Source: UBA509 sp038729325 | Lineage (GTDB): Archaea > Thermoplasmatota > Thermoplasmata > Thermoplasmatales > Thermoplasmataceae | Reading direction: 5' to 3' | Assembly (NCBI GenBank): GCA_038729325.1 | Contig: JAVYSG010000024.1 | Location: 1-17,987, forward strand | DNA length: 17,987 nt | Shown here: in pieces, positions 8,361 through 14,891 of the stretch | How positions within the stretch are numbered: the stretch's first letter is position 1 | How the letters are laid out: the number at the start of each line of letters is the position of its first letter | Made by a program: the position numbers and the translations under genes | The notes under the pieces: generated by a model | What the model was told of the DNA's origin: nothing | The model's input: the letters and a program-made list of their open reading frames with translations, nothing else | Databases searched by the model: none

Positions 8361-9407
8361 ATGTCAGTTGAAGAACAGGATATACTGAGATCTGCAATTA
8401 TAGAGTTTGCAGAGAAGAACATCGCCAATTCAGCGGTCGCCATTGAAAGGACAGGCATAACGGGCGATCTCGCGGTCTCTCTTGCTGCCCAGGGATTTCT
8501 TGGAGCTGCGCTTCCCCCGGAAGCAGGAGGCGCTGGAATAGACAGGCAGGGTTATGCTGTGATACTGAAGGAACTGGCGGCTTATTCACCGTCAGTTTCT
8601 GCGCTTGTTCTTATAACGGGGTCTGTTGCAGGCAAAATTCTGACGAAGAAGGATGATAGTCTCCTCGGGAAAATCGCCACAGGTGAGGAGGCGTTTGCCG
8701 TTTCTCTCTGGCCAGCCACAGACGGTTCAGGAAATGCCGGAGAACTGAAGATATCCGGCAAAAAGATCACGGGAATCAGGAGATATGTCATTGGGAGACC
8801 CGGAGGCTGTCTGGCAGCCGTCACTGATGAGGGGAAACTTGTGCTGGTGAAGAGTGGATTCACATTATCTGATGAGGACCATCACCTGTCCTTCAGGGGC
8901 CTCAGCTATTCAGTTGCCAGTGTTGATTCAGAGGATTTTGAGGTGATTTCCAGTAATGGGACGGAAACCATGGAAAAAATCCTGTCAGGAATGGACCTTG
9001 AAATTGCTGCAATTGCACTTGGCATCGCAAGGGGAGCACTGACAAAAACTGTGGATTACACAAAGGTCAGAAAGACATTCGAGAAGCCATTGAAGGACTA
9101 CAGCCCGGTTGCAAACAATATTTCGCGGCTTATGTCGGAACTCAGGGTGGCAGAGATAGCTCTCCAGGCGTCAGGTGAAATGAATGAAACAGAGGTTCTC
9201 ATGCTTAAGATGCATTCCACAGATCTTGCCAAAAGGGCCACAAAATATTCGCTGCAGTACCACGGGGGATATGGATATATCGAGGATTTCGGAGTTGAGA
9301 AATTCTACCGCGATGCTGTGGGTCTCACAATACTGCTGGAGAACCAGGCTGCGGACGGAATGAGGCTTTCAAAGGAAGTGTTCGGGGAAAAATCAGGATA
9401 TCTTTGA
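8361..9407 (+). CDS. acyl-CoA dehydrogenase 2 (divergent, lacks EGTSE motif)
   Basis: A 348-aa member of the acyl-CoA dehydrogenase family, shorter than the usual ~380. It keeps LPPEAGGAG (51-59), the RxxF-type segment KVRKTFEKPL (235-244) and HGGYGYIEDFGVEKFYRDA (301-319). The position of the catalytic EGTSE loop reads LTILLENQAA (322-331), so the base is absent or displaced by one residue, and the TEPxxGSD motif of the middle domain is reduced to ATDGSGN. It therefore looks like the non-catalytic or half-site partner of the preceding gene. The ATG lies one base after the upstream TGA, with a perfect GGAGGT (8348-8353) seven bases before it. Its last 15 bases overlap tail to tail with the minus-strand gene at 9393. 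Confidence 0.85.
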   Translation: MSVEEQDILRSAIIEFAEKNIANSAVAIERTGITGDLAVSLAAQGFLGAALPPEAGGAGIDRQGYAVILKELAAYSPSVSALVLITGSVAGKILTKKDDSLLGKIATGEEAFAVSLWPATDGSGNAGELKISGKKITGIRRYVIGRPGGCLAAVTDEGKLVLVKSGFTLSDEDHHLSFRGLSYSVASVDSEDFEVISSNGTETMEKILSGMDLEIAAIALGIARGALTKTVDYTKVRKTFEKPLKDYSPVANNISRLMSELRVAEIALQASGEMNETEVLMLKMHSTDLAKRATKYSLQYHGGYGYIEDFGVEKFYRDAVGLTILLENQAADGMRLSKEVFGEKSGYL

Positions 9408-9908
9408 AGCCTCTTCCCCGGCTTCCTGCGTACTGATCTGTGGTTCGGCAGCCTGTATGTTTGCAGGTGCATATGTCGTGGTTTCCGTGGATTCCACAAT
9501 ATAGAAGCCGTTGTTCAGTATTGCACCGCCAATTAAGCCTCCAACTACCGGTATTGCAATGTAGTCCACTGCTATTATCTTCACAAGTGGTATTGTACTG
9601 TTTGACAGCAGGGAATAGAGGTACGGGAATGCGTGTGCATTCAGATAGGCATTTCCAAGGAACGAACTTATTCCTGCTATATCTGAGAATGGCATGAAGA
9701 GTGCCATGAGAACAATGCCCATGGACACAATAACTCCGGAAATGAGAGCAGAAATGAATCCTCTTGCTGAACCCCGGGCTGCAAGCCCGGCAGCTAAACC
9801 TGCAATAATCCAGCCATAGAGTGGAATCCAGCCAATCAGTATCAGAAGCAGGACGCCGGAAATGATTCCAGAACCTATGCTTCCGTACATCAATCTTTCA
9901 TTAGACAT
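9393..9908 (-). CDS. four-helix membrane protein, DUF5518-like
   Basis: A 171-aa membrane protein with hydrophobic segments at about 11-28, 30-45, 51-72 and 108-135, rich in glycine and small residues (GWIIAGLAAGLAARGSARG, VVGGLIGGAI). A polar, Ala/Glu/Thr-rich tail follows (about 139-171). The layout is that of archaeal DUF5518 proteins, whose role is unknown; I base this on pattern only. The start at 9908 is supported by a TATA box 28 bases upstream, giving a leaderless mRNA. It converges with and overlaps the end of acyl-CoA dehydrogenase 2 by 15 bases and is not part of that operon. Confidence 0.75.
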   Translation of the reverse strand: MSNERLMYGSIGSGIISGVLLLILIGWIPLYGWIIAGLAAGLAARGSARGFISALISGVIVSMGIVLMALFMPFSDIAGISSFLGNAYLNAHAFPYLYSLLSNSTIPLVKIIAVDYIAIPVVGGLIGGAILNNGFYIVESTETTTYAPANIQAAEPQISTQEAGEEASKIS

Positions 9909-9930
9909 TTACATTCTGCCATCCTATGGT

Positions 9931-9940
9931 CAATATATAG
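9931..9940 (-). promoter_or_regulatory. TATA box of the four-helix membrane protein gene
   Basis: CTATATATTG on the minus strand is centred 27-28 bases before the ATG at 9908, leaderless spacing. Confidence 0.6.
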
Positions 9941-10031
9941 TTTTGATCATGGAAAACATGAATCGGGCAGAAATGTGATGGCTCATCCCTGTAAACAAGG
10001 GCTCAGAGCCGTTTCGGCATTTCGCATGTTC

Positions 10032-10175
10032 CTATTCCTTCTTCTGTGAATCCTGTGGCGATCTGAAGTTTCTGGAGCGTTCTGTGATCCGCCCCTCTCT
10101 GCTATAATGCTCCGTAACCTGTACCCATGTGAGAAAACAGCCATCAACAAGCATCTCATCATCTTTCTCAGTCAT
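10032..10175 (-). CDS. 47-aa hypothetical protein downstream of the hydrolase
   Basis: A short frame, MTEKDDEMLVDGCFLTWVQV to the end SQKKE, starts one base after the hydrolase stop, with GGTGAG a few bases before the ATG that could act as ribosome-binding site. It is highly charged, with a Trp/Cys-containing middle and an Arg-rich second half (REGRITERSRNFR), and no membrane segment. I recognise no family. Tight spacing suggests co-translation with the hydrolase; the short length means that chance cannot be excluded. Between 9941 and 10031 I see only an 11-bp palindrome GGCTCAGAGCC (10000-10010) and no gene. Confidence 0.35.
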   Translation of the reverse strand: MTEKDDEMLVDGCFLTWVQVTEHYSREGRITERSRNFRSPQDSQKKE

Positions 10176-10176
10176 C

Positions 10177-10989
10177 TCACTCACCAAGATGACTGCTGAA
10201 GAATGTCAGCATTCTCTTCCAAGCATCGTCAGCGGCAGGCTTGCTGTAGCTCATCCCGGTGTGGTTGAAAAACGCATGGTATGTGCCAGGATATATCTTC
10301 ATCTCAAAGTCCAGCCTGTGCTTCACAACATTTTCTATCAGAAGGGGAAGGCCATTGTTGATCGAACTGTCTTCACCGGCATATATGCCCATGACTGATC
10401 CCCTGATTCTTGAGAGATCTTCAATGTTCCGTGGGTTTGCGCCATAAAATATAATGGAGGCATCAAATTTCATCTGAGTTGACAGCTGGAAAGCAAGGCC
10501 ACCTCCAAGACAGAAGCCAACAACTCCGGTCTTAGCCGGTTTGTAGTTTTTCAAAAAATAATTCTGTGTATCCTCAAGGTCTGATATCATTCTTTTTTCA
10601 GTTTTATCTCTTTCAAACATTACCTTCGTAACTATCTTTCTGGTATTCTCCGGGAGCTTTTCCAGAATTTCAGAGACAGCTTTCTGATCTCCTCTCTTCT
10701 CGGGGGGAAGTGCCCAGAATGGCCTCATGGCGTCCATTATATTTTCCTCAGTGAACAGGGTCTTCTCGTCTTCCCTTGAATACAGGTGAGGTGCAATGGC
10801 CATATAGCCTGTCTCACTGAGCTTGCGGCAAACTGTTCTTATGAAATCTGTAACTCCCCAGATTTCCTGTATAACCAGAATTCCTCCTCTGGCATTATCC
10901 CTCGCTGGCCTGCTGAGAAAGGTATCAATGCTGCTACCATCTCTTGCCCTGATTTCAAGCAGTTCTTCCCGAACAGTGCTGTTCGTCAT
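10177..10989 (-). CDS. dienelactone hydrolase family protein (carboxymethylenebutenolidase-like)
   Basis: A 270-aa soluble alpha/beta-hydrolase. The dienelactone hydrolase signature is intact: QEIWG with E42, nucleophile C160 in GFCLGGG, D207 in YAGEDSSIN and H238 in YPGTYHAFFNH. The natural substrate is unknown; in archaea these enzymes often act on short esters or lactones, and there are no aromatic-degradation neighbours here. Residues about 80-145 form a longer, charged helical stretch than in the ~236-aa bacterial enzymes, probably an enlarged cap over the active site. The ATG at 10989 has a TATA-like element 26 bases upstream and no ribosome-binding site. A 47-codon frame follows immediately. 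Confidence 0.88.
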   Translation of the reverse strand: MTNSTVREELLEIRARDGSSIDTFLSRPARDNARGGILVIQEIWGVTDFIRTVCRKLSETGYMAIAPHLYSREDEKTLFTEENIMDAMRPFWALPPEKRGDQKAVSEILEKLPENTRKIVTKVMFERDKTEKRMISDLEDTQNYFLKNYKPAKTGVVGFCLGGGLAFQLSTQMKFDASIIFYGANPRNIEDLSRIRGSVMGIYAGEDSSINNGLPLLIENVVKHRLDFEMKIYPGTYHAFFNHTGMSYSKPAADDAWKRMLTFFSSHLGE

Positions 10990-11010
10990 AAATATTACAT
11001 GGTATTTCAG

Positions 11011-11020
11011 ATTTAATAAC
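11011..11020 (-). promoter_or_regulatory. TATA box of the dienelactone hydrolase gene
   Basis: GTTATTAAAT on the minus strand is centred about 26 bases before the ATG at 10989, consistent with a leaderless transcript. Confidence 0.5.
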
Positions 11021-11133
11021 TATGACTTTTGAGCACCATATGAATATTTTTCTGGCTAAACATTAGTTCACGGTTTGGGTATGGAAAATTCTTATTCAAG
11101 ATAAGCATGGATTATGAAATATGGTGATGGTTC

Positions 11134-11277
11134 ATGAAGGAACTGACCAGAAAGGAAGTTAAGCAGATTCGGAAACTTATGAAGCACGGAAAGGATGTTC
11201 CGGAGATATGCAGTACTTTCAACATACCCCCGGAAGAATGGAGGGAAGTAGCACTTAAATACGAGCTGTTTGACTGA
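11134..11277 (+). CDS. 47-aa small basic protein with HTH-like pattern
   Basis: The frame reads MKELTRKEVKQIRKLMKHGK and ends ALKYELFD. The pattern (helix, K-x-G-K-D turn, then DVPEICSTFNIPPEEWREV) looks like a small helix-turn-helix domain of the type where a short helix with 'I/A..F.I....' is the recognition element; this is inference. An in-frame TGA at 11125 excludes a longer form. GGTGAT at 11123-11128, matching the archaeal anti-Shine-Dalgarno sequence, lies five bases before the ATG. ATTCTTATTCAA at 11088-11099 is a possible TATA box. It stands alone, divergent from the hydrolase and upstream of a glycosyltransferase. The region 11278-11462 holds no other gene that I can support. Confidence 0.6.
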   Translation: MKELTRKEVKQIRKLMKHGKDVPEICSTFNIPPEEWREVALKYELFD

Positions 11278-11462
11278 AATTCTGAGAAACTGCATAATGC
11301 CTGTTTACCTGCAGGAAAGAGAGCAACGGCATTAGAGTTTAATCTGCGAATTGCCGCTGCTCACTGGCATGCAAAAATTGACAAAATCCGGCAATAAAAA
11401 GCAACTGTTGTAACTGGAAAACAATTTAACCAACCTGGGAATGTATAAAGGGTTTCAGCCTG

Positions 11463-12629
11463 ATGAGGATAGGTTTCTTTACTGCAACATATTATCCAAC
11501 CCCTGATGGGGTATCGCACTATCTCAGGGATGTAAAGGCAGAGTTACAGAAGAGAGGGCATGAAGTCCATGTGTTTTCATTCAACGGTGACAGGAAAGAA
11601 AAGAATGTTCATGTTCTCCATTCAGTTCCATTTCCGGCATACTCGCAGTACAGCGTGCCTGTCAATCCACTGCCATTCGGACTTTACAGAAAGGCAATCA
11701 GGTTGAATCTTGACATAATACACATACATGATCCGTTCATGGGGAGCCTGGGATACCGGATATCCAGATATACCGGTGCACCAGTAGTTGCAACATATCA
11801 CACAGATTTTGTCAAGATGCAGGAATCAATTAAGATCCCATTCAGGGACAGGCTCTTCAGAACCACGTGGAAATACAGCCTGTTTCTTTACCGCCGTTGC
11901 GACGAGGTGTTTGCTCCAAGCAGGAAGAGTATGGAACAGCTTAGAAACGATGGAGTGCTTCACACTAGGGAACTCCCGCTGTTTGTTGACACCGGGAGGT
12001 TTGCGCCGGATACTGGTGATACTGGAACATTCTTCGTCCAGTATATCGGTCGACTCACAAGGGACAAGGGTGTATTCCGGATTCTTGATGTTGCAGCTGC
12101 CATCGACAGGAAGTCGGGCATCAGGTTTCTCATATCAGGAACAGGCCCTGAAGAGAAAAATCTGGAGAAAGCCATACAGGAGAGAGGGCTCCAGGATATT
12201 ATCACGCTCACAGGCTACGTGGATGAACCCAGGAAAATAGAACTGCTTCGCAGGGCCGGTCTGTTCATGTACCCGTCAGAAACAGATACATTCGGGATAT
12301 CGGTCGTGGAAGCAATGTCATCGGGAGTCCCCAGCATAGTTCCACGCGGTTTCCCCCTTGCACATTATGATGACATGGAGGTTTCAGGGCTCATAGAGAT
12401 GGACTTCTCAAAACCTGATGAGATCGCACAGGCAGTTGAGAAATATTCCACTGAAGGACAAAATCTCAGGGCTATGGGGGAGGCCGCCAGGAAGTTTGTT
12501 CTTGATAATTTCAGCATGGAGAGGCACTGTGACATACTTCTGTCAACATATACGGACCTTCTTTCGGAGAGATCAGTTAACGCAGTTTCGGGAGACAGAA
12601 AATCAACAGGGAGATTGTTCGCAAGGTGA
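11463..12629 (+). CDS. GT4-family glycosyltransferase
   Basis: A 388-aa retaining glycosyltransferase with the GT-B fold. The N-terminal start MRIGFFTATYYPTPDGVSHY is that of PimA/PimB-like and diacylglycerol glucosyltransferases; IIHIHDPFMGSLGY and ATYHTDF follow. The donor-site half has YIGRLTRDKG (about 194-203), LISGTGPE, and PSETDTFGISVVEAMSSG (about 271-288), the TDTFG variant of the E-x7-E motif. The acceptor is unknown: membrane glycolipid or an exopolysaccharide/protein glycan are likelier than glycogen, since it differs from the synthase at 14888. There is no ribosome-binding site; TATA candidates are ACAATTTAAC (11421-11430, giving a ~9-base leader) and GTATAAAG (11443-11450, too close). 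It is followed after five bases by a regulator gene. Confidence 0.85.
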   Translation: MRIGFFTATYYPTPDGVSHYLRDVKAELQKRGHEVHVFSFNGDRKEKNVHVLHSVPFPAYSQYSVPVNPLPFGLYRKAIRLNLDIIHIHDPFMGSLGYRISRYTGAPVVATYHTDFVKMQESIKIPFRDRLFRTTWKYSLFLYRRCDEVFAPSRKSMEQLRNDGVLHTRELPLFVDTGRFAPDTGDTGTFFVQYIGRLTRDKGVFRILDVAAAIDRKSGIRFLISGTGPEEKNLEKAIQERGLQDIITLTGYVDEPRKIELLRRAGLFMYPSETDTFGISVVEAMSSGVPSIVPRGFPLAHYDDMEVSGLIEMDFSKPDEIAQAVEKYSTEGQNLRAMGEAARKFVLDNFSMERHCDILLSTYTDLLSERSVNAVSGDRKSTGRLFAR

Positions 12630-12630
12630 G
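12625..12630 (+). promoter_or_regulatory. Shine-Dalgarno site that sets a TTG start
   Basis: GGTGAG overlaps the stop of the glycosyltransferase and lies four to five bases before TTG 12635. An in-frame TAA at 12632-12634 directly precedes that codon, so no start further upstream is possible. Confidence 0.6.
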
Positions 12631-12634
12631 ATAA

Positions 12635-13126
12635 TTGCCAGGCGAAGATCGTTTAATTCTGGCAATTGCAGTTTCTGCCATATATTCTGTGGTGTCTGCA
12701 ACAGTAGCCACATCTGTAATCCTTACGACTGAAGCACTTGGCTACAGAATATCACTGTTCGGCATTGTGGCTTATGCTCTTGTTATCGGCTCTGATGTTG
12801 TGATAATGTACTTTTCCTCCAGGAGACTTCTATACATGTTCACCAGACTGGTTTCAGACAGGCCCACAGTAGAGCCCAGGGAACATGACACAGATCGGGG
12901 TGAACTGAATGAGGAACTGCAACTTGGGGAACGAGAGCAGATTGTGGTTGACGCCATAAGGAGAAACGGTGGAAGTGCACTGCAGAACTCGCTTGTGGAG
13001 GTTACAGGAATGTCCTCACCCACGATTTCACGGGTCATATCATCGCTTGAAAGCAAGGGAATTCTTGAGAAAAGGAGACATGGGATGACAAACATCGTAT
13101 CATTGACAGGTGGCCGAAAACGGTAG
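12635..13126 (+). CDS. membrane-anchored winged-helix transcriptional regulator
   Basis: A 163-aa protein with two hydrophobic helices (about 7-31 and 39-61), a charged linker (70-96) and a C-terminal winged-helix domain (about 97-157): EQIVVDAIRRNGG, then VTGMSSPTISRVISSLESKG as the recognition helix region, and a basic wing EKRRHGMTNIV. This is the MarR/IclR-like fold common in archaeal regulators tethered to the membrane. It starts with TTG, supported by GGTGAG just upstream; the first internal ATG (codon 58) would destroy both helices. Five bases separate it from the glycosyltransferase, so the two are co-transcribed. The paired palindromes just after it (13148-13176) are an obvious candidate operator. 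What signal it senses is not visible. Confidence 0.75.
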   Translation: MPGEDRLILAIAVSAIYSVVSATVATSVILTTEALGYRISLFGIVAYALVIGSDVVIMYFSSRRLLYMFTRLVSDRPTVEPREHDTDRGELNEELQLGEREQIVVDAIRRNGGSALQNSLVEVTGMSSPTISRVISSLESKGILEKRRHGMTNIVSLTGGRKR

Positions 13127-13145
13127 ATCGGCCATATTCTGCAAT

Positions 13146-13178
13146 ACTGAAATGCATTTCATTGAAATGCATTTCAGT
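13146..13178. repeat. tandem 14-bp palindromes, candidate operator
   Basis: TGAAATGCATTTCA, itself a perfect palindrome, occurs twice (13148-13161 and 13163-13176) with one base between; the whole 33-bp block is symmetric except for the centre. A third half-site, ATTTCAG, lies at 13194-13200. The block is 20 bases after the regulator stop and 36 bases before the next ATG, a position suited to an operator overlapping a promoter. A hairpin terminator is possible, but it lacks a downstream T tract. Confidence 0.65.
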
Positions 13179-13213
13179 GATCTGTTAAGAGCTATTTCAG
13201 CATAATTAAAATT

Positions 13214-13398
13214 ATGAGATCATTCGGAGAAAAAATAATCTGGATAATAATTGCCCTCATAGGGGCAATAGCAGTGGCAAGCATTGTGTCATTTGCCATA
13301 TACGGAAGATATGGCTATACGTATGGTTACGGTCCATATGGCATGATGGGGGGCTTCCCATTCTATGGCATGTATATTATTATGCCCATAATGGCAGT
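13214..13398 (+). CDS. small membrane protein, Tyr/Gly-rich, N-terminal part before the gap
   Basis: Starts MRSFGEKIIWIIIALIGAIA, with one strong hydrophobic helix at about residues 8-28, then a Tyr/Gly/Met-rich stretch (YGRYGYTYGYGPYGMMGG) and a second hydrophobic stretch (YGMYIIMPIMA) that is cut by 100 Ns. The frame stays open into the gap. The flank after the gap is in the same frame if the gap is really 100 bases, but its true length is unknown, so one or two genes are possible. It lies downstream of the tandem palindromes. No family is recognised. Confidence 0.6.
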
Positions 13399-13498
13399 NN
13401 NNNNNNNNNNNNNNNNNNNNNNNNNNNNNNNNNNNNNNNNNNNNNNNNNNNNNNNNNNNNNNNNNNNNNNNNNNNNNNNNNNNNNNNNNNNNNNNNNN
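13399..13498. other. assembly gap of 100 Ns
   Basis: Exactly 100 undetermined bases, the conventional placeholder for a scaffold gap of unknown size. Any ORF translated through it, and the distance between flanking sequences, is not reliable. Confidence 0.95.
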
Positions 13499-13759
13499 CT
13501 GTCCAGGGAATATCCTGGTAGTGTCGATTATCATCTTCGGGAGGGTCACATAACCAGCTGGCTGAATTATATAGGTGAGAAGGATGCAGCCGCTTCTCTC
13601 TCTGGTGTTTCCGACACAGAAATTGCACTGAAGAAGCTTGGTGCCACAGGAGGAAAAGGAGGAAGAGGTGGAAGGAGAGGACAAATGCAGGGTGGTCGTG
13701 GAATGCACCATCCCGGCAGACCAAAGATGCATATGATGGAGAATGACACTCAGAAGTGA
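13499..13759 (+). CDS. C-terminal part of a small protein with Gly/Arg-rich tail
   Basis: The open frame right of the gap begins LSREYPGSVDYHLREGHITS and ends ENDTQK. Its first half (SVDYHLREGHITSWLNYIGE, then AASLSGVSDTEIAL) resembles the short 'YHL..G....W...IGD..LA..L' helical motif found in DUF5752-type and related small proteins; this is a weak match from memory. The second half is an RGG-like tail (GGKGGRGGRRGQMQGGRGMH) followed by HHPGRPKMHMM, rich in Gly, Arg, His and Met, which suggests nucleic-acid or metal binding. It may or may not be the same gene as 13214-13398. It ends seven bases from the convergent GH57 stop. Confidence 0.55.
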   Translation: MSREYPGSVDYHLREGHITSWLNYIGEKDAAASLSGVSDTEIALKKLGATGGKGGRGGRRGQMQGGRGMHHPGRPKMHMMENDTQK

Positions 13760-13766
13760 ACCATAA

Positions 13767-14891
13767 TTATCTTACCGCTCTGGACAGATCATCAAGTATG
13801 GCCATATAGTAAATGAAAGCCAGATACGGGGACTGGTATGGATTGAAATAAGAGTGCACGTCCTGGTCTGCAAAATTTCTCACCGACATATAATAAATAT
13901 GATCAGACGTCTGCAGAGTTCTCCATGTTTTCAGGTCTCGTGTACCTGAAAGGTTTTTCATTGCATTGAAGGCATCATTCTGCATTGCATTTCCAAGCCA
14001 TGCGTTGAGATTTCTGTCAGTATCCGCCCATGATATGGGATTTTCAACACTGACAGTTCCACGATCGCCGTTATCCAAAACCGCCCTGTCTACTGTGGCT
14101 ATTTCTACACCCCTCTTGGATAATTCATGTGGCAGGGCCTTCAAAAACTGGAATATACCTGTCTCCTTCCACTGGTGTTCGCCAAACGTTTCATAGTCCA
14201 TGAAAACATTTGTAACATCTCCAGGAGAGGCTGCTACCCATCCTGCGTATTTATCTGCAAAAAGGGGAAAATCGTTCCAGCTTGGATTCGAAAATCTGAA
14301 GGCTATGTCATCACTCATCCTGTAATTCCTCAGGAGAAGTTTCATTCCTGATACGGATAGATATGGGTAATTCGGTGAATGTGCGGCAATTATCTCATCA
14401 GTTCCTTCGGTCACCATGTTCCGGAATCCCATGCTCTTAACTTCTCTGGATATCTGATCGGAAAAGATCAGTTCAGTGTTCCTGAATGAGACAGGGTTTA
14501 CTCCAAACAGTCTCTGGACAAGCCTGCGATGTTCTTCGACCTGATCCCTGAATTCCTGCGGATTCCATATTGAAGCAAGGCTGTGATAATACGTTTCTGA
14601 CATGATCTCTCCCAGACCTGACCTGAAATATTCCCTGAAAATTTCAATCACTTCAGGCGCGTATTCAGCCGCCTGCTCCAGGAAGATTCCCGACAGTGAG
14701 AAGGAAGCCGGGATACCCTCTTCCAGGAGGACGCGCGTGGCGGGAAGATAGCATTTCTGTGCAACTCTCTTCATGATTTCCATGTTTCGGTCATCCCAGA
14801 AATAATCGTGTTTCACTCCTATTTCAGACCTGCGGTATGGCCTTATTCTCCTTGGCTGATGCACCTGAAAATAGAACACAAGGTTTCTCAT
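13767..14891 (-). CDS. GH57-family alpha-amylase / alpha-glucan hydrolase
   Basis: A 374-aa glycoside hydrolase of family 57, acting on alpha-1,4-glucans such as glycogen. All five GH57 motifs are visible: HQP at 11-13, GLGEIMSETYYHS (92-104), FRNTELIFSD (136-145) with the probable nucleophile E140, VFMDYETFGEH (229-239) with the probable acid/base D232, and SWADTDRNLNAWLG (287-300). The length fits the short amylase branch; the ~550-aa branching enzymes are longer, though substrate cannot be settled from motifs. No signal peptide is seen, so it is cytoplasmic and probably degrades storage glucan. It is the last gene of the operon; its ATG overlaps the stop of the upstream synthase by four bases (ATGA). 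Confidence 0.9.
   Translation of the reverse strand: MRNLVFYFQVHQPRRIRPYRRSEIGVKHDYFWDDRNMEIMKRVAQKCYLPATRVLLEEGIPASFSLSGIFLEQAAEYAPEVIEIFREYFRSGLGEIMSETYYHSLASIWNPQEFRDQVEEHRRLVQRLFGVNPVSFRNTELIFSDQISREVKSMGFRNMVTEGTDEIIAAHSPNYPYLSVSGMKLLLRNYRMSDDIAFRFSNPSWNDFPLFADKYAGWVAASPGDVTNVFMDYETFGEHQWKETGIFQFLKALPHELSKRGVEIATVDRAVLDNGDRGTVSVENPISWADTDRNLNAWLGNAMQNDAFNAMKNLSGTRDLKTWRTLQTSDHIYYMSVRNFADQDVHSYFNPYQSPYLAFIYYMAILDDLSRAVR

Noticed and set aside
10000..10010. Palindrome GGCTCAGAGCC as a terminator hairpin
   Set aside because: Only five base pairs with a one-base centre and no T tract on either strand.
11092..11295. 67-codon minus-strand ORF opposite the small HTH-like gene
   Set aside because: It has no promoter or ribosome-binding site, odd composition, and is the antisense of the better supported 47-aa gene at 11134-11277.
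13146..13178. CRISPR-like repeat
   Set aside because: Only two copies with one base between them and no spacers or cas genes; an operator is the simpler reading.
13289..13732. Minus-strand ORFs of 114 and 147 codons spanning the N gap
   Set aside because: They are open only because Ns are translated as unknown residues; no motif or start signal.
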